From Rhodoferax sp. (GTDB taxonomy: Bacteria; Pseudomonadota; Gammaproteobacteria; Burkholderiales; Burkholderiaceae_C), in assembly GCF_030646845.1 (NCBI RefSeq), contig NZ_JAUSLE010000010.1, positions 18,516 through 82,515 on the forward strand: a stretch of DNA of 64,000 nt, read 5' to 3'. Within the stretch, counting starts at the first letter, position 1; every line of letters starts with the position of its first letter. Positions 54,050 through 62,140 of this stretch are shown here, piece after piece. A model generated the notes under the pieces. The model did no database searches. It was given only the letters and a program-made list of their open reading frames with translations, and was not told the origin of the DNA. A program made the translations under genes and the position numbers.

Positions 54050-54117
54050 TAAATTGCTATGTATTTAATAGCTAATAAAGAAATAAATACGCCGGTTACA
54101 GCCATATTTGACCCCTA
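54050..54117 (+). repeat. Dispersed intergenic hairpin repeat, copy 7
   Basis: TTGCTATGTATTTAATAGCTA is followed by AATAAATACGCCGGTTACAG and ATATTTGACCCC. The hairpin-first form of the family; it lies between convergent AraC and hemerythrin genes. Confidence 0.75.
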
Positions 54118-54125
54118 TTTCGGGT

Positions 54126-54632
54126 TTAAGCAATCGCCGCAGCCTCTACGGCTAGGTTTTCAGTCTCCGAGCAGCTCCCGCCGCAGCCGTGGATCATCTC
54201 TTTGGACAGCGCCTCGGGTTTGCGCACCAAGCCGGTGACCGGGTCAAAGTCCACCCGGCGCATGTGCAGCGCGAGCGAGGCATCCATCGCCTGCGCGTGC
54301 TGCGGAAACCACAGCGCCAGCTCGCCTGCCATCAGGCGGATCATTTTCAAATCACCGTTTTGACCGTGCTGCAGCCCTTCGCGCATCACCTGCAGCACCA
54401 CCTTGTGCTGCATGGAGTGGCAGTTGCCCGAGGCAAACTGGGTGCTGAGCATCCACGCGTCCTCCCTGCCAAAATGGTCGTCGGTGTGGTCGATCAAGGC
54501 CGCCCAGTGGCGCAAAAGCGTGTCGTCCGGCGCGTTGTGCACCTCGGCCAGCAAGTCGACAAACTCGCGGTGGGTGTCGTCCATCAGCGGAAAATCCAGC
54601 GCCAAAGCGCCTGACCATTCGAGTTGTTTCAT
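54126..54632 (-). CDS. Bacteriohemerythrin
   Basis: A 168-residue protein with hemerythrin diiron ligands: MDDTHREFVDLL, LIDHTDDHFGREDAWM, NCHSMQHKVVLQV and the late FPQHAQAMDASLALH. It reversibly binds oxygen or senses it. The extended C-terminus (MIHGCGGSCSETEN) adds two cysteines not usual for the family. ATG 54632 begins MKQLEWSGAL, the common start. An FNR-like box lies about 75 bases upstream. Confidence 0.9.
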   Translation of the reverse strand: MKQLEWSGALALDFPLMDDTHREFVDLLAEVHNAPDDTLLRHWAALIDHTDDHFGREDAWMLSTQFASGNCHSMQHKVVLQVMREGLQHGQNGDLKMIRLMAGELALWFPQHAQAMDASLALHMRRVDFDPVTGLVRKPEALSKEMIHGCGGSCSETENLAVEAAAIA

Positions 54633-54706
54633 ATCAAAATCCTGAAAAAATGCTGAGAAATACGCCAATGAGGGCGCAAGCATAAGTTTCCGGGCTGGTT
54701 TTGACT

Positions 54707-54720
54707 TTGTTCTAGGTCAA
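54707..54720 (-). promoter_or_regulatory. FNR/DNR-like box upstream of bacteriohemerythrin
   Basis: On the minus strand it reads TTGACCTAGAACAA, eight of ten matches to the FNR consensus and identical to the 46164 site over TTGACCTAGA. It overlaps the stop codon of the upstream LysR gene and fits oxygen-responsive control of the hemerythrin. Confidence 0.4.
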
Positions 54721-55646
54721 GAAAGGGGCTCGGTCTGGGTCAATGCCGGTGCCACCACGGCTTCCAGCTCGGCCCGCAGCCAGCGGTGCGCCGGGTCATG
54801 CTGGTGGCGCAGGTGCCAGATCAGGTACATCGGCATGCTGGGGCAGGGCAGCGGCACAACTGCGCTGGCCAGGCCGCGCAGCAGGTGCGCTTGCAGCAGC
54901 CCCGGCGCGGTCGCGAGCAACTGGCTGCCGCGAATAAACGAGGGCAGACCCGCAAAACCGGGCACCAGCACCCTGAAGTTACGCTGCACCCCGCGTGTCA
55001 GCAGCCATTGGTCCAAATCCAGCGCGCGGCGCGGCTCATACACCACGGTGATGTGTTCGGCGGCCAGATACTCGGCCTTGGTTTGCGGCGCTGCGCGCTG
55101 CTCGGGGTCGTAAAACACCCGGTAGCTGTCCTCAAACAGGCGTTTTTGCAGAATATCCGCCCCGTCCGGCGGGCGCGGGCTGATGACCAGCTGGCAATGC
55201 TCATTGCGCAGCATCTCCAGACTCGGAATATCGGACGGAATCACCCGCAGCACCACGCCCGGCGCGTGGGCACGGAGCCTTGCCATCAGCGGCGGCAGCA
55301 GCACATCGCGCTGGAAATCATTGGCGGCGATGGTGAAGGTGGTCTGCCAGCGCGCCGGCTCAAAGTCGCCAGCTCCTCCCCATCGCGCAAACCGTTCCAT
55401 GCTCGCCAGCAGCTCCCGCGCCTGCACCGCCAGTTCCTCAGCCCGCTGGGTCGCCACAATGCCGCGCCCGGATTTGACAAACAGCGGGTCGCCGGTGATG
55501 CCGCGCAGCTTGTCCAGCAGGTGGCTCACCGCGGATTGCGTCACCCCCAGCCGCTGCGCCGCGCCCGTCACCGAGCCCGCTTCCACGACGGCCAGCAGCA
55601 GTTGCAGCAGGCGGCCATCCAAGTCCAAATAATCGAATTTGCTCAT
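54717..55646 (-). CDS. LysR-family regulator, NahR-like, divergent from ligAB
   Basis: About 309 residues. The winged helix (residues about 8-65) contains LLQLLLAVVEAGSVTGAAQRLGVTQSAVSHLLDKLRGITGDPLFV, and the effector domain follows with FTIAANDFQRDVLLPPLMARLRA, the opening typical of NahR/NodD-like proteins. It faces ligAB with under 100 bases between and is the likely controller of the dioxygenase. In-frame ATGs at 55655 and 55658 are alternatives; 55646 has the better ribosome-site spacing. Confidence 0.87.
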   Translation of the reverse strand: MSKFDYLDLDGRLLQLLLAVVEAGSVTGAAQRLGVTQSAVSHLLDKLRGITGDPLFVKSGRGIVATQRAEELAVQARELLASMERFARWGGAGDFEPARWQTTFTIAANDFQRDVLLPPLMARLRAHAPGVVLRVIPSDIPSLEMLRNEHCQLVISPRPPDGADILQKRLFEDSYRVFYDPEQRAAPQTKAEYLAAEHITVVYEPRRALDLDQWLLTRGVQRNFRVLVPGFAGLPSFIRGSQLLATAPGLLQAHLLRGLASAVVPLPCPSMPMYLIWHLRHQHDPAHRWLRAELEAVVAPALTQTEPLS

Positions 55647-55742
55647 GTATTCCATCATGATTCATGTCTTTATCTTTGGCAATGGACGCGGGATACTTCG
55701 GCTTGACCTAACGCAAACATTGTCAAATTCAGGAGATACATC

Positions 55743-56105
55743 ATGGCTTCCAGCGACAAATTGCCCCCACTTCCAGCCATACCGGGCACCACGCCCTTTG
55801 ACGGCGAGCAGGCCAAAAAAGGCTACGCGCTCAACAAAATGTGCTTTTCCTTCAACACCGCCGAGAACCGCGCCGAGTTCCTGAAGGACGAGGAAGCCTA
55901 CATGCGCAAGTACAGCCTGACCGAGCCGCAAGCCGCCGCCATCCGCGCCAAAAACGTGCTGCAGCTCATCGCCGCCGGTGGCAACGCCTACTACCTGGCC
56001 AAGTTTGCCGGCATTTTTGGCCTGGATATGCAGGACATCGGCGCCCAGCAAACCGGTGTGACCAAAGAAGCATTCCGCGCCAAGCTGGTCGCGGCTGGAA
56101 AATAA
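55743..56105 (+). CDS. ligA: Protocatechuate 4,5-dioxygenase alpha subunit
   Basis: A 120-residue LigA-type small subunit (IPGTTPFDGEQAKKGYALNKMCFSFN... RAEFLKDEEAYMRKYSLTEPQAAAIRAKNVLQLIAAGGNAYYLAKFAGIFGLDMQDIG). It completes the active site of the extradiol ring-cleavage enzyme that opens protocatechuate between C4 and C5. AGGAG precedes the ATG. It is followed after 43 bases by the catalytic beta-subunit gene. Gallate is a possible alternative substrate. Confidence 0.93.
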   Translation: MASSDKLPPLPAIPGTTPFDGEQAKKGYALNKMCFSFNTAENRAEFLKDEEAYMRKYSLTEPQAAAIRAKNVLQLIAAGGNAYYLAKFAGIFGLDMQDIGAQQTGVTKEAFRAKLVAAGK

Positions 56106-56148
56106 GCCAAGTAAATCAACAACATTTCATAAATTCAGGAGAACATCC

Positions 56149-57000
56149 ATGGCCAAACTCATCGGCTGCATCGGCACCTCGCACATCCCCGCCATCGGCG
56201 GCGCCATCCACAAAGGCATGCAGCAAGAGCCGTACTGGAAACCCTTTTTTGACGGCTTCCCGCCCGTGCGTGAGTGGCTGGGCAAAGCCAAACCCGACGT
56301 CGTCGTGATCTTCTACAACGACCACGGCCTGAACTTCTTCCTCGACAAAATGCCCACCTTCGCTGTCGGTGCCGCCGCCCAGTACAACAACGCCGACGAA
56401 GGCTGGGGCATCCCCACCTTGCCGCCGTTCAAAGGCGAGGTCGATTTGTCCTGGCAGATCATCAACACGCTGGTCGAAAAAGAGTTCGACGTCGTCACCT
56501 GCCAGGAAATGCTGGTCGACCACGCCTGCACCCTGCCGCTCAAACTGCTCTGGCCCGAAGGCGATTGCCCCGTCACCGTCGTGCCCATCTGCATCAACAC
56601 CGTGCAGTTTCCCCTGCCCAAAGCCAGCCGCGTCTACGCCATGGGCAAGGCGGTCGGCGAGGCGATCGCCGCGTGGGACAGCACCAAAACCGTCGCCGTC
56701 ATCGGCTCCGGCGGCCTGAGCCACCAGCTCGACGGCGAGCGGGCTGGGCACATCAACAAGGAATTTGACCTGCAGTTCATGGACAGCCTGCTGACCAACC
56801 CCGAGTGGGCGACGCAGTTCAGCATCCATGAGCTGGTCGAGAAAGCGGGGACGCAGGGCGTTGAGCTGCTGATGTGGCTGGCGATGCGGGCGGCGCTCAC
56901 AACCGGCGCGGGCGCGGGGGTGCGCAAGGTGCACAGCAACTACCACATACCTATTTCCAACACCGCTACGGGTTTGCTGGCGTTGGAGAAGATCGCCTGA
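56149..57000 (+). CDS. ligB: Protocatechuate 4,5-dioxygenase beta subunit
   Basis: A 283-residue catalytic subunit of type II extradiol dioxygenases. Iron ligands are predicted as H12 in GTSHIPAIGG, H59 in YNDHGLNFF and the later glutamate (FSIHELVEKAGTQGVELLMW); the catalytic base histidine lies in GSGGLSHQLDGER. The product, 4-carboxy-2-hydroxymuconate semialdehyde, needs LigC/I/J/K enzymes that are not in this window. AGGAG precedes the ATG. Confidence 0.95.
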   Translation: MAKLIGCIGTSHIPAIGGAIHKGMQQEPYWKPFFDGFPPVREWLGKAKPDVVVIFYNDHGLNFFLDKMPTFAVGAAAQYNNADEGWGIPTLPPFKGEVDLSWQIINTLVEKEFDVVTCQEMLVDHACTLPLKLLWPEGDCPVTVVPICINTVQFPLPKASRVYAMGKAVGEAIAAWDSTKTVAVIGSGGLSHQLDGERAGHINKEFDLQFMDSLLTNPEWATQFSIHELVEKAGTQGVELLMWLAMRAALTTGAGAGVRKVHSNYHIPISNTATGLLALEKIA

Positions 57001-57062
57001 TTGCTATTAAATATGTAGCTGGTTAGACAATAAATACGCCGGCTAGAGGCATATTTGAGGGG
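57000..57062 (+). repeat. Dispersed intergenic hairpin repeat, copy 8
   Basis: TTGCTATTAAATATGTAGCTG is followed by AATAAATACGCCGGCTAGAGG and ATATTTGAGG. It begins at the last base of ligB (the A of its TGA) and precedes the terminator. Confidence 0.75.
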
Positions 57063-57063
57063 T

Positions 57064-57099
57064 AAAAACCAGTTTTCCTTGCGGAGGACTGGTTTTTTT
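57064..57099. terminator. Bidirectional Rho-independent terminator between ligB and the LysR gene
   Basis: AAAAACCAGT (57064-57073) pairs with ACTGGTTTTT (57088-57097), with further inner pairing of TCCT and AGGA, and both sides end in A/T runs. It can stop ligAB transcription and, on the other strand, overlaps the end of the LysR gene. Confidence 0.8.
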
Positions 57100-58018
57100 A
57101 CGTGCTGTCGGCGACCTGCCACAAGGCCTCCGCCGGCGCAGACAACGCAGCGCGTGGGCGGTACAGACGAATATCCACCGGAATATGCCAGCGCAGGCTA
57201 CCCGCGGCGACGAGGGTGCCTGAACGCAGGTCGTCCTTGATCAGGCTTTGCGGCAGCCAGGCAATGCCTCGTCCCTCCTTGGCCATGGTCTTGAGCAAGA
57301 CCGCGTGATGCGCCGTAAACACGGTGGTGAAGGGCGCTTCTTCCAGGGCCGAGGGCATCAGGGCGCGCATGATGCGGCCCAGGCCGGAGTCCTGGCCGTA
57401 GGCCAGCACAGGCACCGGTTTTTGCGGGGCGTCGTCTATCCAATGCTGGGCTTGCCCGTCGGCCAAGGGGGCGGTCACGGGCAGCAGCACGTCATGGCTG
57501 ACGCGGGTGAAGGTGAACTGCACGTCGTCCAGACGGCTGGCCACGGACGAGTGACCGTGGCACAGCAAAAACTGGATGCGCCGCTGCAGCATCAGTTCTT
57601 CACAGGCGACCAGGTTGTCCGAGATGATCTGGATGGGACCCAGCCGCAACTGCGCCTCAATGCCGCTGAGCCAGCTGGGAAAAAAGCTCAGGGACAGAAC
57701 ATGGGTTGCTGCAAACCGCAGGCTCATCGCTTCCTGCTCATGCGCCGCCCTGGCCTTGAGACGCGAGGTCTCCAGGCGTTGCAGCAGCTCGTCCACTGAG
57801 GGGTGAAAACGCTTGCCAGCCTCGGTCAGTGTCACCGGTTGGACGCTGCGGTTGAACAGATCCACGCCGACCCATTCTTCCAGCGACTTGATGTGCCGGC
57901 TGAAGGCGGGCTGGGCGATGGCGCGCGCCTGCGCGGCGCGGGAGAAGTTGCCGCTGTCGGCCAGCGCCAAAAAGTCTTCCAGCCATGCCAGGTCAAGCGG
58001 TCGGTTACCAGGGCCCAT
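57098..58018 (-). CDS. LysR-family regulator divergent from the tartrate-dehydratase-like gene
   Basis: A 306-residue regulator. The helix-turn-helix (LAWLEDFLALADSGNFSRAAQARAIAQPAFSRHIKSLEEWVGVDLF) is followed by an effector domain with MSLRFAATHVLSLSFFPSWLSGIE. The opening resembles the ArgP/HypT-like LysR group. It is divergent from the enolase-superfamily gene at 58119 with 100 bases between, so it probably controls that gene. It terminates within the bidirectional terminator. Confidence 0.88.
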   Translation of the reverse strand: MGPGNRPLDLAWLEDFLALADSGNFSRAAQARAIAQPAFSRHIKSLEEWVGVDLFNRSVQPVTLTEAGKRFHPSVDELLQRLETSRLKARAAHEQEAMSLRFAATHVLSLSFFPSWLSGIEAQLRLGPIQIISDNLVACEELMLQRRIQFLLCHGHSSVASRLDDVQFTFTRVSHDVLLPVTAPLADGQAQHWIDDAPQKPVPVLAYGQDSGLGRIMRALMPSALEEAPFTTVFTAHHAVLLKTMAKEGRGIAWLPQSLIKDDLRSGTLVAAGSLRWHIPVDIRLYRPRAALSAPAEALWQVADST

Positions 58019-58118
58019 GTTTGAATAGTTCTATGCGTTTCGAGTATTGGACGGGTCGGGCGGGGTGGGGGATCATGCCTTATCAACCGCTAATTATCGA
58101 CGTTAAGGAATATTACCC

Positions 58119-59285
58119 ATGAAAATTGTTGACATCATCGAATCGACCCGCCCCATCAAGTCGGACATCCGCAACGCCTACATCGACTTCTCCAAAATGA
58201 CGCTCAGCCTGGTGGCGGTGGTCACCGACGTCATCCGCGACGGCAAACCCGTCATCGGCTATGGCTTCAACTCCAACGGCCGCTACGGCCAGGGCAGCCT
58301 GATCCGCGAACGTTTCCGCCCCCGCGTGCTGGAGGCGGCTGCCGCCACGCTGCTCAATGAAGCCGGCGACAATATCGACCCGCACAAGGTGTGGAGCTGC
58401 ATGATGTCCAACGAAAAACCAGGCGGCCATGGCGAGCGCTCGGTGGCCGTGGGCACCATCGACATGGCGGTGTGGGACGCGGTCGCCAAGATCGAACAAA
58501 AACCGCTCTATGAATTGCTGGCGCAGCGCTACGGCAATGGCACAGCCAACCCGCGCGTGTTCGTTTATGCCGCCGGCGGCTACTACCACCCCGGCAAAGG
58601 GCTGGACGGCCTGCGCCGCGAGATGAGCAGTTATCTGGAACGCGGCTACTCGGTCGTCAAGATGAAGATCGGCGGCGCTTCGATGGCGGATGACATGGAA
58701 CGCATCGAGGCGGTGCTCAAGCTGCTGCAACCCGGGCAGCAACTCGCGGTCGATGCCAATGGCCGCTTCGATTTGAAGACGGCTATTGACTACGGCAAGG
58801 CCATGTCCGCCTACCCGCTGTTCTGGTACGAGGAGGCCGGCGACCCGCTGGACTACGAGCTGCAGGCCAAACTGGGCGAGGTCTACCAGGGCAGCCTGGC
58901 CACCGGGGAGAACCTGTTCTCGATGCAGGATGCGCGCAACCTGATCCGCCATGGCGGCATGCGCCCCGACCGGGACTGGCTGCAGTTCGACTGCGCCCTG
59001 AGCTACGGCCTGGTGGAATACCTGCGCACGCTGGACATGCTCAAAGAGCACGGCTGGTCTCCCAGCCGCTGCATCCCGCACGGCGGCCACCAGATGTCGC
59101 TGGCCATTGCGGCCGGTCTGGGGCTGGGCGGCAACGAGTCCTACCCCGACCTGTTTCAGCCCTATGGTGGCTTCCCGGACGGCGTCAAGGTGCAGAACGG
59201 CTATGTCACCCTGCCGGCCCTGCCGGGTATCGGGTTTGAAGGCAAGGCGGATCTGTATGCGGAGATGAGGCTGCTCGCCAGCTGA
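58119..59285 (+). CDS. tarD: D-tartrate dehydratase-like enolase-superfamily enzyme
   Basis: A 388-residue mandelate-racemase-type enzyme. Metal ligands are D212 (AVDANGRFD), E238 (WYEEAGDP) and E264 (ATGENLFS). The catalytic lysine is K183 in VVKMKIGG and the histidine is H321 in CIPHGGHQM. Each lies one position from the counterpart known for Bradyrhizobium D-tartrate dehydratase (389 residues), a strong match. It would dehydrate D-tartrate to oxaloacetate. AAGGA precedes the ATG. Confidence 0.88.
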   Translation: MKIVDIIESTRPIKSDIRNAYIDFSKMTLSLVAVVTDVIRDGKPVIGYGFNSNGRYGQGSLIRERFRPRVLEAAAATLLNEAGDNIDPHKVWSCMMSNEKPGGHGERSVAVGTIDMAVWDAVAKIEQKPLYELLAQRYGNGTANPRVFVYAAGGYYHPGKGLDGLRREMSSYLERGYSVVKMKIGGASMADDMERIEAVLKLLQPGQQLAVDANGRFDLKTAIDYGKAMSAYPLFWYEEAGDPLDYELQAKLGEVYQGSLATGENLFSMQDARNLIRHGGMRPDRDWLQFDCALSYGLVEYLRTLDMLKEHGWSPSRCIPHGGHQMSLAIAAGLGLGGNESYPDLFQPYGGFPDGVKVQNGYVTLPALPGIGFEGKADLYAEMRLLAS

Positions 59286-59305
59286 TTGGCTGCAACGTCG
59301 ATCTT

Positions 59306-59386
59306 GTAATCAATAGCGTAAAGCGCTATTGATTACGTAGCGCATCATGCAATAAACACGCCGGCTAGAGGTCAAAATTACCCCTA
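59306..59386 (+). repeat. Dispersed intergenic hairpin repeat, copy 9, with a 13-bp stem
   Basis: GTAATCAATAGCG (59306-59318) pairs perfectly with CGCTATTGATTAC (59324-59336) around a 5-base loop, then AATAAACACGCCGGCTAGAG follows. It lies between convergent tarD-like and ACD-GNAT genes, where it may also help end transcription. The stem is the longest in the family and differs from the usual TAGCTA core. Confidence 0.75.
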
Positions 59387-59407
59387 AACCGGCACAAAAA
59401 CCCAATA

Positions 59408-62104
59408 TCACAACAAAAACGATACCAGCTTGAAATCCGGGTCCTCGGCATACGGCTTCACGGTAAACCCAAGCCCCTTCATCAACTTCAGCATCCCCGG
59501 ATTGTTCGCCAAAACCAAGCCGTCAATCTCATCCAGCCCCTTCTCCCGCGCCACTTCCATGATGCTGAGCATGAGCCGCGAGCCGAGGCCACGGCCGCCA
59601 AAGTCGTCGGCGACGACCAGGGAGAACTCGCAACTCGCCCGGTCCGGGTTGGTGATGTAGCGGGAGACGCCGACGATGCGTTCGGACTCGACCATCTCGC
59701 CCTTTTCGCTTCCTGCGCCCGGTTTGCGCTCTTTGTAGACCGCCACCAGCGCCATTTCGCGGTCATAGTCGATCAGGGTGAAGCGCGACAGCAGGGACGG
59801 CGGCAGCTCCATCATGGACGACACAAAGCGGTAATACCGGCTTTGCGTCGACAGGCTGCGCACCAGGTCCTGCAGCATCTGGGCATCGTCCGGGTGGATC
59901 GGCCGCACCGTGTACATGCCGCCGCCGCGCAGCGGCCAGGTTTGTTCGTACTGCGCGGGGTAGGGCAGGATGGCCAGGTGGTTGTAGCGGCCGCCGCCGG
60001 TGCTGGCCTGCGGGGCGTTGTCGATCACGATGCGGGCGTCGACCGCCACCGCGCCGGATTCGTCCACGATGATGGGGTTGATGTCCATCTCGCGTAGCTG
60101 CGGCAGCTCGCACACCATTTCCGAGACGCGCAGCAGCACATGCTCCAGCGCCTCCATGTCCACGGCACTGGCACCGCGCCAGTCGCCCAGGGTTTCGGCC
60201 ACGCGGGCGCGGTCGATCAGGCGGCGGGCCAGAAACTGGTTCAGCGGCGGCAGCTCCATGGCGCGGTCGTCGATCAGTTCGATCATGGTGCCGCCCGCGC
60301 CGAAGGCGATGACGGGGCCGAACGGGTCGTCGGTCACCAGGCCGATGTAGATCTCGCGGCCGCGCTTGTGGCGTGCCATGTTCTGCACCGTCACGCCGTT
60401 GATGTGGGCGTTGGGCTGCTGGCGCGTGACCGACTGCATCATGTCGTTGTAGGTGTCGCGCACGCCGACGGCGTTCATGATGTTGAGCGCCACGCCGTTG
60501 ACGTCGGACTTGTGGCTGATGTCGGGCGAGTCGATCTTCAGCGCCACCGGGTAGCCCAGCTGGGTGGCGATCATCATCGCCTCATTGGCGCTGCGGGCCA
60601 GGATGGTCTGCGTGACGGGGATGTGGAAGGCCGCCAGCAGCGCTTTCGACTCCATCTCGGTCAGGATGTTGCGGCGCTCGGCCAGCACGCTTTCAATCAA
60701 GAGGCGTGCACCTTCAATGTCGGGCTTGGCCAGCGCAGACAGGGGCGGCGGCGTTTGCTGCAGCAGCTGCTGGTTTTGGTAGAACGAGGCGATGTTGCCA
60801 AAAGCGCCGACCGCCGCCTCCGGCGTGCGGAAGGTGGGAATGGCCGCGGCATTTAGCAGCACGCGCGCCTCGCGCACCGAGGCTTCGCCCATCCAGCAGG
60901 TCAAGAGCGGCTTGCTCATGTTGGGTTTGTAGTCGGACAGCGCTTTGGCCACGGCTGCCGCATCGCAGCCGGCTTTGGGTGAGTGGATCACCAGCACACC
61001 GTCGATGTCGGCCTCGGTGCTGGCTGCCTCGATCGCAGCCCGGTAATGCTCGGGCTTGGCTTCTTCGGACAAATCGATCAAATCGCACAGCGAGGCCAGC
61101 GGCGGCAGGGCGGGTTTGAGTTTGGCCGCGTTCGCGGGTGACAGCGTGCCGAGTTGCAGCTTGATCTCGCTGATCCAGTCGGCTGCCAGCACGCCGGGGC
61201 CGCCGCCATTGGTGACGATGCACAGCCGCTTGCCCACCGGCCGGTAGCGCGAGGCCAGGCATTTGGCGGCGGAAAACAGCTGCACAAACGAGCGCACCCG
61301 CACCGCGCCGGCGCGGCGCAGGGCGGCGTCAAACACGTCGTCGCTGCCCACAATCGCACCCGAATGGGTTTGGGCGGCCTTGTTGCCGGCCGGTTTGCGG
61401 CCCGCTTTGAGCACGACCACCGGCTTGGCGTTGGCCGCCGCCCGCAGCGCGCTCATGAAGCGGCGCGCGTTGGAAATGCCTTCTAAATACACCACAATGC
61501 TGTGGGTTTGCGGGTCGGAGGCCAGAAAGTCCAGCACCTGCGCCACATCCACGGCGGTGTTGGGGCCCAGCGACACCACGGTGGAAAAACCGACCGCGTT
61601 CTGGCTCGCCCAGTCCAGAATCGATGCCGTCAGCGCCCCCGACTGCGACACCAGTGCCAGCGGCCCCGCCGCGGCCAAGTCTCCCGCCACGCTGGCGTTG
61701 AGTCCGCTGCGGGGACGCTGAAACCCGAGACAGTTGGGTCCCAGCAGATGGATGCCCTGACGCCGCGCCACGCGGTGCAGTTCGGCTGCCAGTGCGGCGT
61801 TGATGCCGCTGGAGATCACCGTGGCTGCGCGGCACTTGATGCGGCCGGCCACTTCCAGCGCGGCGGCGACCTCCTCGGGCGGCAGCGCGATGATGGCCAG
61901 GTCGGCCCGCGTTTGGGCCAGGTCCGCCAGCGTGCCGGTGGTGTGGGTGTCCATAAACGTCAGCGTGCCGGTGAAGGGCTGCCCCTTCAAGGCGGTGATG
62001 AGCGCCTGAGCTTGGGCGGTTTGCGCCTCGGGCTCGTCCATCTTGCCAGCAAAGACCACGATGGATTCGGGCGAGAAAAGAGGGGTAAGGTAGTGTTTGT
62101 CCAT
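59408..62104 (-). CDS. Acyl-CoA synthetase (NDP-forming)/GNAT acetyltransferase fusion, Pat-like
   Basis: An 898-residue three-part protein. A CoA-binding/ligase alpha region (about 1-460) carries the putative phospho-histidine H247 in QTHSGAIVGSDD. An ATP-grasp beta region (about 480-700) contains ALKIDSPDISHKSDVNGV and FGAGGTMIELIDDRAMELPPLN. A C-terminal GNAT domain (about 725-898) has VRPIHPDDAQMLQDLV, CEFSLVVADDFGGRGLGSRLM and LVLANNPGMLKLMKGLGF. The layout is that of Pat protein-lysine acetyltransferases, where the synthetase-like part is often regulatory. It follows a deacetylase-like gene by 36 bases. Confidence 0.9.
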   Translation of the reverse strand: MDKHYLTPLFSPESIVVFAGKMDEPEAQTAQAQALITALKGQPFTGTLTFMDTHTTGTLADLAQTRADLAIIALPPEEVAAALEVAGRIKCRAATVISSGINAALAAELHRVARRQGIHLLGPNCLGFQRPRSGLNASVAGDLAAAGPLALVSQSGALTASILDWASQNAVGFSTVVSLGPNTAVDVAQVLDFLASDPQTHSIVVYLEGISNARRFMSALRAAANAKPVVVLKAGRKPAGNKAAQTHSGAIVGSDDVFDAALRRAGAVRVRSFVQLFSAAKCLASRYRPVGKRLCIVTNGGGPGVLAADWISEIKLQLGTLSPANAAKLKPALPPLASLCDLIDLSEEAKPEHYRAAIEAASTEADIDGVLVIHSPKAGCDAAAVAKALSDYKPNMSKPLLTCWMGEASVREARVLLNAAAIPTFRTPEAAVGAFGNIASFYQNQQLLQQTPPPLSALAKPDIEGARLLIESVLAERRNILTEMESKALLAAFHIPVTQTILARSANEAMMIATQLGYPVALKIDSPDISHKSDVNGVALNIMNAVGVRDTYNDMMQSVTRQQPNAHINGVTVQNMARHKRGREIYIGLVTDDPFGPVIAFGAGGTMIELIDDRAMELPPLNQFLARRLIDRARVAETLGDWRGASAVDMEALEHVLLRVSEMVCELPQLREMDINPIIVDESGAVAVDARIVIDNAPQASTGGGRYNHLAILPYPAQYEQTWPLRGGGMYTVRPIHPDDAQMLQDLVRSLSTQSRYYRFVSSMMELPPSLLSRFTLIDYDREMALVAVYKERKPGAGSEKGEMVESERIVGVSRYITNPDRASCEFSLVVADDFGGRGLGSRLMLSIMEVAREKGLDEIDGLVLANNPGMLKLMKGLGFTVKPYAEDPDFKLVSFLL

Positions 62105-62140
62105 GGTTTTCTTGTTGTTATTCAGGTATTTAAACAGTGC

